NCBI GenBank assembly: GCA_949127695.1
Contig: CASBQH010000264.1
Location: 1 to 5,260, forward strand
Length of the DNA stretch: 5,260 bases
Source of the DNA: Synechococcales cyanobacterium PMM_0073
GTDB lineage: Bacteria > Cyanobacteriota > Cyanobacteriia > Elainellales > Elainellaceae
Direction of reading: 5' to 3'
Each line of letters starts with the position of its first letter. The first letter of the stretch is position 1. The notes beneath the pieces were generated by a model that saw only the letters and a list, made by a program, of their open reading frames with translations, was not told where the DNA came from and did not search any database. Below are positions 1-3,485 of this stretch, in pieces. The translations under genes were made by a program, and so were the position numbers.

Positions 1-335
1 GCATGGGGCGAGAAGCGCATGAAGACCCCAGCAAGCGCTATATGGCGGCAGTTGCAGCAGGCGGATTCTATCTGCTGATTGGGCTATTTGGAGCAACGGT
101 AGCGGCGGTGTTTGCGGCTTTTCCGCCAGAGCTAGTGAGCGCCATTGCCGGACTCGCGCTGCTGGGCACAATTGGCAACGGCCTAGCCAAAGCCCTATTG
201 GATGAGCCGGAGCGGGAGCCTGCGCTAATCACGTTTTTGGTGACGGCTTCTGGGGTGACGCTGTTTGGCGTTGGAGCGGCCTTTTGGGGATTGCTGGCTG
301 GAACTTTAGCGCTGCTGCTGCGCCGAGCGAAATAG
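1..335 (+). CDS. BenE-family (benzoate/H+ symporter-like) transporter, C-terminal part
   Basis: This is the C-terminal end of an inner-membrane transporter of the BenE family, whose characterised members import benzoate with protons. The reading frame is open to the left edge. Its first visible Met, at position 3, corresponds to an internal Met in a conserved family segment (Met-Gly-x-Glu-Ala-His-x-Asp-Pro), so the true start is outside the window and most of the usual protein of about 390-400 residues is missing. The visible 110 residues contain three hydrophobic helical stretches at about residues 15-40, 44-66 and 74-106. The last carries the family-typical ITFLVTASG segment, and the protein ends in a basic Arg-Arg-Ala-Lys tail. 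The amine oxidase gene follows on the same strand after 209 bases. Family assignment is by recognition of these conserved segments. The substrate is not shown by the sequence; benzoate is only the family's founding substrate. Confidence 0.85.
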   Translation, partial: MGREAHEDPSKRYMAAVAAGGFYLLIGLFGATVAAVFAAFPPELVSAIAGLALLGTIGNGLAKALLDEPEREPALITFLVTASGVTLFGVGAAFWGLLAGTLALLLRRAK

Positions 336-355
336 CGCCTTATATCTGGTTATTA

Positions 356-396
356 TGACAAGCTGCCGCTTTCGTAGCTTCTACTACAGCTTGTCA
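356..396 (+). other. 10-bp perfect inverted repeat after the BenE gene
   Basis: TGACAAGCTG at 356-365 is matched exactly by its reverse complement at 387-396, with a 21-base loop that contains a further small hairpin (GTAG 374-377 with CTAC 381-384). It starts 21 bases after the transporter stop codon. There is no T-run after the stem, so it is not a standard intrinsic terminator. It could act as an mRNA 3'-end stabiliser, a factor-assisted terminator or a protein-binding site for the downstream gene. The repeat is directly visible; the role is inference. Confidence 0.5.
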
Positions 397-415
397 AACT
401 TGAACCGCCTAGATT

Positions 416-424
416 TGTTATAAA
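416..424 (+). promoter_or_regulatory. Candidate extended -10 promoter for the amine oxidase gene
   Basis: TGTTATAAA fits the extended -10 pattern TGnTATAAT with one mismatch. The best -35-like hexamers nearby are badly spaced: TTGTCA at 391-396 has a 22-base spacer and TTGAAC at 400-405 a 13-base spacer, so promoter activity would rely on the extended -10. Transcription would start near position 431, giving a leader of about 110 bases that includes the repeats at 456-509. Confidence 0.35.
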
Positions 425-455
425 TCTGTGTTCCAACTGGCGTTAGAGTTCTAGA

Positions 456-487
456 AAAGGTTGCTTTAACCTTCACCTTTAACCTTC
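456..487 (+). repeat. Competing inverted repeats and a direct repeat in the amine oxidase leader
   Basis: AAGGTT at 457-462 can pair with AACCTT at 468-473 (5-base loop) or with a second AACCTT at 481-486. AAAGGT at 456-461 can also pair with ACCTTT at 475-480. The two downstream copies belong to a direct repeat, TTTAACCTTC at 465-474 and 478-487, with a 13-base period. The arrangement allows alternative mutually exclusive hairpins, or two adjacent copies of a protein-binding site. The stems are short and AT-rich, so function is unproven. Confidence 0.4.
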
Positions 488-497
488 GCAATGGTTG

Positions 498-509
498 GAG
501 AAATTTCTC
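498..509 (+). promoter_or_regulatory. 12-bp perfect palindrome, possible operator
   Basis: GAGAAATTTCTC is a perfect 12-bp palindrome ending 35 bases before the amine oxidase start codon. Symmetric sites of this size and position often bind dimeric repressors, but no regulator gene is visible in the window and a palindrome this AT-rich can occur by chance. Confidence 0.3.
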
Positions 510-544
510 TGTATCAATTTTCACTCTTTTATTCCTGAATTACT

Positions 545-2506
545 ATGACAGCCATCTACAGCGAAACACAGCTGGCGACCCAATTGCCTGCGGCTTCACA
601 TCCTCTCGATCCGCTAGTAGCCGAAGAGATTTTGGCAGCAATTGCCATTGTCAAAGCCGAACGTCACCTCAGCGAGCGCGTCCGATTTATCACCGTGACG
701 CTGCAAGAGCCACCCAAATCAGTGGTGCTAAATTTCCAGCCCGGAGATGCTGTCGAGCGCGAGGCGTTTATTATTCTGCTGGATAATCAGGACGGCGCTT
801 GCTACGAGGCAGTTGTCTCCCTGACGCAGCAAGCCCTGCGCGACTGGAAGCATATCCCCAATGCCCAACCGCCGATTGCCCTCGACGAATTTTTTGACTG
901 CGAGGCGGCAGTTAAAGCCAGCCCAGAGTTTCAGGCCGCAGCAAGCAAGCGGGGCATCACCGACATGAGCTTGGTCATGGTTGACCCCTGGTCGGCAGGC
1001 TGCTACGGCAACGAACCTGAAACCGACCGAGGCCGCAGGCTGTCGCGGGCGCTCTGCTGGGTGAAAGACAGCCCCACCGACAATGGCTACGCTCACCCAA
1101 TTGAAGGCGTGCTGGCGATTGTCGATCTCAACAGCATGGAAGTGGTGAGAATTGAAGATCACGGCGTTGTGCCCGTCCCGCCCGAATCTGGCAACTATGC
1201 CCGCGAGTTTGTCGAGTCACGGTTTCGCCAAGACCTGAAGCCGATTGCGATCACGCAGCCAGAGGGCGCGAGCTTTACCGTAGAAGGCCACGAGATCTGC
1301 TGGCAGAAATGGCGGATGCGAATCGGGTTTACGCCGCGCGAAGGGCTGGTGCTCTATACCGTCGGTTACGAAGATCAAGGCGAGCTGCGTCCGATTATAT
1401 ATCGAGCTTCGCTGGCCGAAATGACCGTGCCCTACGGCGATCCGCAGGTGCAGGCTTATCGTAAAAACGCCTTTGACGTGGGTGAATACGGCGTGGGTAT
1501 GCTGGCCAATTCGCTGACGCTGGGCTGTGACTGTCTGGGCGAAATTCGCTACTTTGACGCGGTAATGAGCACGAGTCGGGGCGATATCTTCCAAATTGAA
1601 AACGCAATCTGTATGCATGAAGAAGATTTTGGCATTCTCTGGAAGCATACCGACTGGCGGACTGATCAAGTCGAGGTGCGGCGGTCGCGGCGGCTGGTGC
1701 TGTCGTTTATTGCCACCGTGGGCAACTATGAGTACGGCTTTTTCTGGTATTTCTACCAAGACGGCTCGATTCAATATGAAGTAAAGCTGACCGGGATGAT
1801 GAATACTAGCGCCGTGCCGCCGGAAGTTCGCCCCAAATACGGCACGCTGATTGCACCGCAGCTCTATGCCCAAAACCACCAGCATATTTTTAACGTGCGG
1901 CTGGATATGTGCGTAGACGGAATGAATAACTCAGTGTACGAGGTGGATACTGAAGCTGTGCCAATGGGTGATGAAAACCCCTACGGCAACGCCTTCTACG
2001 CCAAGTCTACGCTGCTGCCCACAGAGCAGGCGGCGCAGCGGCTGTTTGATCCCTACAAGGCGCGCTACTGGAAAATTGTCAATCCTGAGCGCCAGAACCG
2101 GATGGGCTATCCCGTCGGGTATAAGCTGGTACATGGGGAGAACGGCCTGCCTTTTTCGCATCCAGAAGCTAGCGTCACACGGCGAGCAGGCTATACCACC
2201 AAGCATCTCTGGGTGACGCCCTATCAGCCCAATGAGCGCTTTCCGGCGGGCGAATACCCCAACCAGCATCCCGGCGGAGACGGCCTACCTACCTGGACAG
2301 CAGCAGATCGTGCCATTGAAAATACTGATTTGGTGGTCTGGTATACGTTCGCGCATACGCATGTGCCACGCGCTGAGGATTGGCCGGTGATGCCAACTGC
2401 CTACACTGGGTTCATGCTAAAGCCAGTGAATTTCTTTAACGAGAATCCGGCCAATGACCTGCCGCCCTCGCCCGCCAAGCAGTCCGCGCAGCACAAATGT
2501 CATTAG
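545..2506 (+). CDS. Copper amine oxidase (primary-amine oxidase, TPQ-dependent)
   Basis: Oxidatively deaminates primary amines to aldehydes with release of ammonia and hydrogen peroxide, using copper and a self-made topaquinone cofactor. At 653 residues it has the compact layout without an extra N-terminal domain: N-terminal D2 at about 18-105, D3 at about 110-215, and the catalytic beta-sandwich at about 235-645. Visible active-site residues are the cofactor Tyr395 in TVGNYEY, catalytic-base Asp311 in AFDVGEYG, copper ligands His445 and His447 (NHQH) and His606, a likely disulfide Cys330-Cys356, and second-metal ligands Asp454, Met455 and Asp595. Their spacings match characterised family members. 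Ala309, two residues before the catalytic base, resembles the Hansenula enzyme rather than the Tyr found there in the Arthrobacter enzyme. No signal peptide is seen, so it is probably cytoplasmic. An in-frame TGA at 536-538 makes the ATG at 545 the first plausible start; no clear Shine-Dalgarno precedes it. The substrate cannot be read from sequence. Confidence 0.96.
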   Translation: MTAIYSETQLATQLPAASHPLDPLVAEEILAAIAIVKAERHLSERVRFITVTLQEPPKSVVLNFQPGDAVEREAFIILLDNQDGACYEAVVSLTQQALRDWKHIPNAQPPIALDEFFDCEAAVKASPEFQAAASKRGITDMSLVMVDPWSAGCYGNEPETDRGRRLSRALCWVKDSPTDNGYAHPIEGVLAIVDLNSMEVVRIEDHGVVPVPPESGNYAREFVESRFRQDLKPIAITQPEGASFTVEGHEICWQKWRMRIGFTPREGLVLYTVGYEDQGELRPIIYRASLAEMTVPYGDPQVQAYRKNAFDVGEYGVGMLANSLTLGCDCLGEIRYFDAVMSTSRGDIFQIENAICMHEEDFGILWKHTDWRTDQVEVRRSRRLVLSFIATVGNYEYGFFWYFYQDGSIQYEVKLTGMMNTSAVPPEVRPKYGTLIAPQLYAQNHQHIFNVRLDMCVDGMNNSVYEVDTEAVPMGDENPYGNAFYAKSTLLPTEQAAQRLFDPYKARYWKIVNPERQNRMGYPVGYKLVHGENGLPFSHPEASVTRRAGYTTKHLWVTPYQPNERFPAGEYPNQHPGGDGLPTWTAADRAIENTDLVVWYTFAHTHVPRAEDWPVMPTAYTGFMLKPVNFFNENPANDLPPSPAKQSAQHKCH

Positions 2507-2593
2507 TTGAAACTGTGATTGATTGCGTCCGATCTTGAAATATCCCACAGCAAGCTTCAGGAGATGCCCAAAGTCTAGACTTGAAATTGCCTC

Positions 2594-2630
2594 AAAAAAA
2601 GCGGCAGATTTCGATCTGCCGCTTTTTTTT
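2594..2630. terminator. Bidirectional intrinsic terminator between convergent genes
   Basis: GCGGCAGAT at 2601-2609 pairs perfectly with ATCTGCCGC at 2614-2622 around a TTCG loop. The stem is flanked by seven A (2594-2600) and eight T (2623-2630), so either strand yields a GC-rich hairpin followed by a U-run. It lies 87 bases after the amine oxidase stop and 12 bases from the psaL stop, and should end both converging transcripts. Confidence 0.93.
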
Positions 2631-2642
2631 CAACCAGAAATT

Positions 2643-3152
2643 CTAATTGCCAAACGTTTGGAGGACGCCCGACTGAAAAATTTCGTAGATGATGTAAGCG
2701 AAAGCCGCGCCCCCAATGCCGCCAATCAGGAAGCTGCCTGCAAACTCGCTCCAGCCTTCTGAAGTTTCGAGGCTCGCAGGTGGATTGGGGGTGGTGATAG
2801 TTTTGATTGGCTTGTTGGGCTTAGCGCCAGCGTAGAGCGAGAGGCAAACGGTGAGAATCACCACCAGAATTACGGCTTCGATCAAGCCGACAATATCGGA
2901 AACGCCGGTGTTGCGAAACTGGCTGGTGAAGGCAAATGGCCCGAACAGCAGATAGCCGTGAGCCATGCCAATCTCTAGACCGCGCCGCTGAGGCGACAGA
3001 CCCATTCGATAGGCAGGCAGATTGTTAATCAGCGCCTTGCTAAAATCAGAAGAATTGATCGGGGTGGCCAGATTGCCCACCTGCGGATCGCCCGCTGCTT
3101 TGACCACCTCAGAATTGGCCTGTGCCTGAACGCCTGAAGGCAAGTTTTGCAT
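2643..3152 (-). CDS. psaL: Photosystem I reaction centre subunit XI (PsaL)
   Basis: PsaL is the thylakoid membrane subunit that joins Photosystem I monomers into trimers or tetramers and binds antenna chlorophylls and carotenoids. At 169 residues this copy is full length. The N-terminal half carries the family signature from NNLPAYRMGLSP (43-54) through RRGLEIGMAHGY (56-67), with Glu60 and His65 in the chlorophyll-coordinating stretch. Membrane helices lie at about 58-75, 86-107 and 136-158, and the SEGWSEF segment (131-137) precedes the last. The loop between helices 2 and 3 (about 108-130) is long and includes TTPNPP, as in the Anabaena-type PsaL and unlike the short loop of the Thermosynechococcus trimer type. 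The usual KLGPLR segment after GPFA is replaced by FTSQFR. The ATG is supported by AAGGAG ten to eleven bases upstream. It lies 105 bases after psaI and is probably co-transcribed with it. Confidence 0.97.
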   Translation of the reverse strand: MQNLPSGVQAQANSEVVKAAGDPQVGNLATPINSSDFSKALINNLPAYRMGLSPQRRGLEIGMAHGYLLFGPFAFTSQFRNTGVSDIVGLIEAVILVVILTVCLSLYAGAKPNKPIKTITTPNPPASLETSEGWSEFAGSFLIGGIGGAAFAYIIYEIFQSGVLQTFGN

Positions 3153-3163
3153 CTTGAATGAAT

Positions 3164-3169
3164 CTCCTT
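3164..3169 (-). promoter_or_regulatory. Shine-Dalgarno site of psaL
   Basis: On the minus strand AAGGAG lies 11 bases before the psaL ATG, a strong match to the anti-Shine-Dalgarno sequence at slightly long spacing. It fixes the start of PsaL at the Met used here. Confidence 0.8.
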
Positions 3170-3203
3170 CTCAAAAGCGAGTAATTGATTGAAATGATAA
3201 AGA

Positions 3204-3234
3204 CTAGATGAGCCGGCTTATGAGCCGGTGCTAG
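3204..3234 (-). other. Intercistronic hairpin between psaI and psaL
   Basis: CCGGCT at 3213-3218 pairs with AGCCGG at 3223-3228 over a 4-base loop. After a small asymmetric internal loop, CTAG at 3204-3207 can pair with CTAG at 3231-3234. It sits inside the 105-base spacer of the psaI-psaL unit and has no U-run. This suggests an RNA processing or stability element, or a weak attenuator, rather than a full terminator. A direct repeat of ATGAGCCGG overlaps the same bases. The pairing is visible; the role is inference. Confidence 0.5.
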
Positions 3235-3257
3235 CCTGCTGCCCCAGCTGCATAAAG

Positions 3258-3371
3258 CTACTGAACCGTGTCGTCGCGCTCAATGTAGATGAACAGAAAC
3301 GCCATTGTGACTGCCGGAAATACCCAGCCGACAATCGGCACTAAGATAGAGGGCAAAAACGAAGCTGCCAT
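3258..3371 (-). CDS. psaI: Photosystem I reaction centre subunit VIII (PsaI)
   Basis: PsaI is a one-helix thylakoid protein that packs against PsaL and helps keep it in the Photosystem I complex. The frame encodes 37 residues beginning [20 protein letters not shown] and ending in the family-typical [10 protein letters not shown] followed by Thr-Val-Gln and TAG. A single membrane helix spans about residues 8-31, and the charged C-terminal end IERDD is the usual PsaI tail. Length and sequence fit the family (about 35-46 residues). A GAGG Shine-Dalgarno site stands nine bases before the ATG. The gene lies 114 bases after the stop of the large protein and 105 bases before psaL, all on the same strand. 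It is easily missed by gene callers because of its size. Confidence 0.95.
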   Translation of the reverse strand: MAASFLPSILVPIVGWVFPAVTMAFLFIYIERDDTVQ

Positions 3372-3380
3372 TGGTTTGAT

Positions 3381-3384
3381 CCTC
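3381..3384 (-). promoter_or_regulatory. Shine-Dalgarno site of psaI
   Basis: GAGG on the minus strand, nine bases before the psaI ATG. It is a good spacing and supports the chosen start of this very short gene. Confidence 0.65.
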
Positions 3385-3441
3385 GTTGAAATAACGGACG
3401 CTAGAGCCAAATTTACTGCGAATTGGTTCCCGAATGCTCAA

Positions 3442-3459
3442 CTGCTAAGAAATTTTAAC
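3442..3459 (-). promoter_or_regulatory. Weak HLR1-like element (possible RpaB site) upstream of psaI
   Basis: On the minus strand GTTAAAAT, two spacer bases, then CTTAGCAG. Compared with the HLR1 direct-repeat consensus (G/T)TTACA(T/A)(T/A)-NN-(G/T)TTACA(T/A)(T/A), the first half matches 7 of 8 and the second 4 of 8. HLR1 is the known binding site of RpaB, which controls Photosystem I genes by light intensity. The position, 70-88 bases upstream of the psaI start, is plausible, but the second half is poor. No well-spaced -35/-10 pair was found near it. Confidence 0.25.
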
Positions 3460-3485
3460 AACTGGATTGGTTTTGCGGTCGATTC

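Noticed and set aside
3..5. ATG at position 3 as the true start of the transporter
   Set aside because: The Met belongs to a conserved internal BenE segment and the frame is open to the window edge, so the gene is truncated by the window rather than being a 110-residue protein.
1557..1580. Apparent loss of the catalytic-base Asp in the amine oxidase (Thr in the Tyr-Phe-Asp-Ala region)
   Set aside because: This was a misalignment. The base is Asp311 in AFDVGEYG, 84 residues before the cofactor Tyr, as in characterised enzymes.
728..1885. Open frames of 144 and 222 codons on the minus strand inside the amine oxidase gene
   Set aside because: They are antisense to a gene with confirmed catalytic residues throughout, show no recognisable protein family, and are rich in His/Arg/Pro as expected from reverse reading of GC-biased codons.
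2523..2762. 79-codon plus-strand frame after the amine oxidase gene
   Set aside because: It runs through the bidirectional terminator and into the antisense of psaL; no family resemblance.
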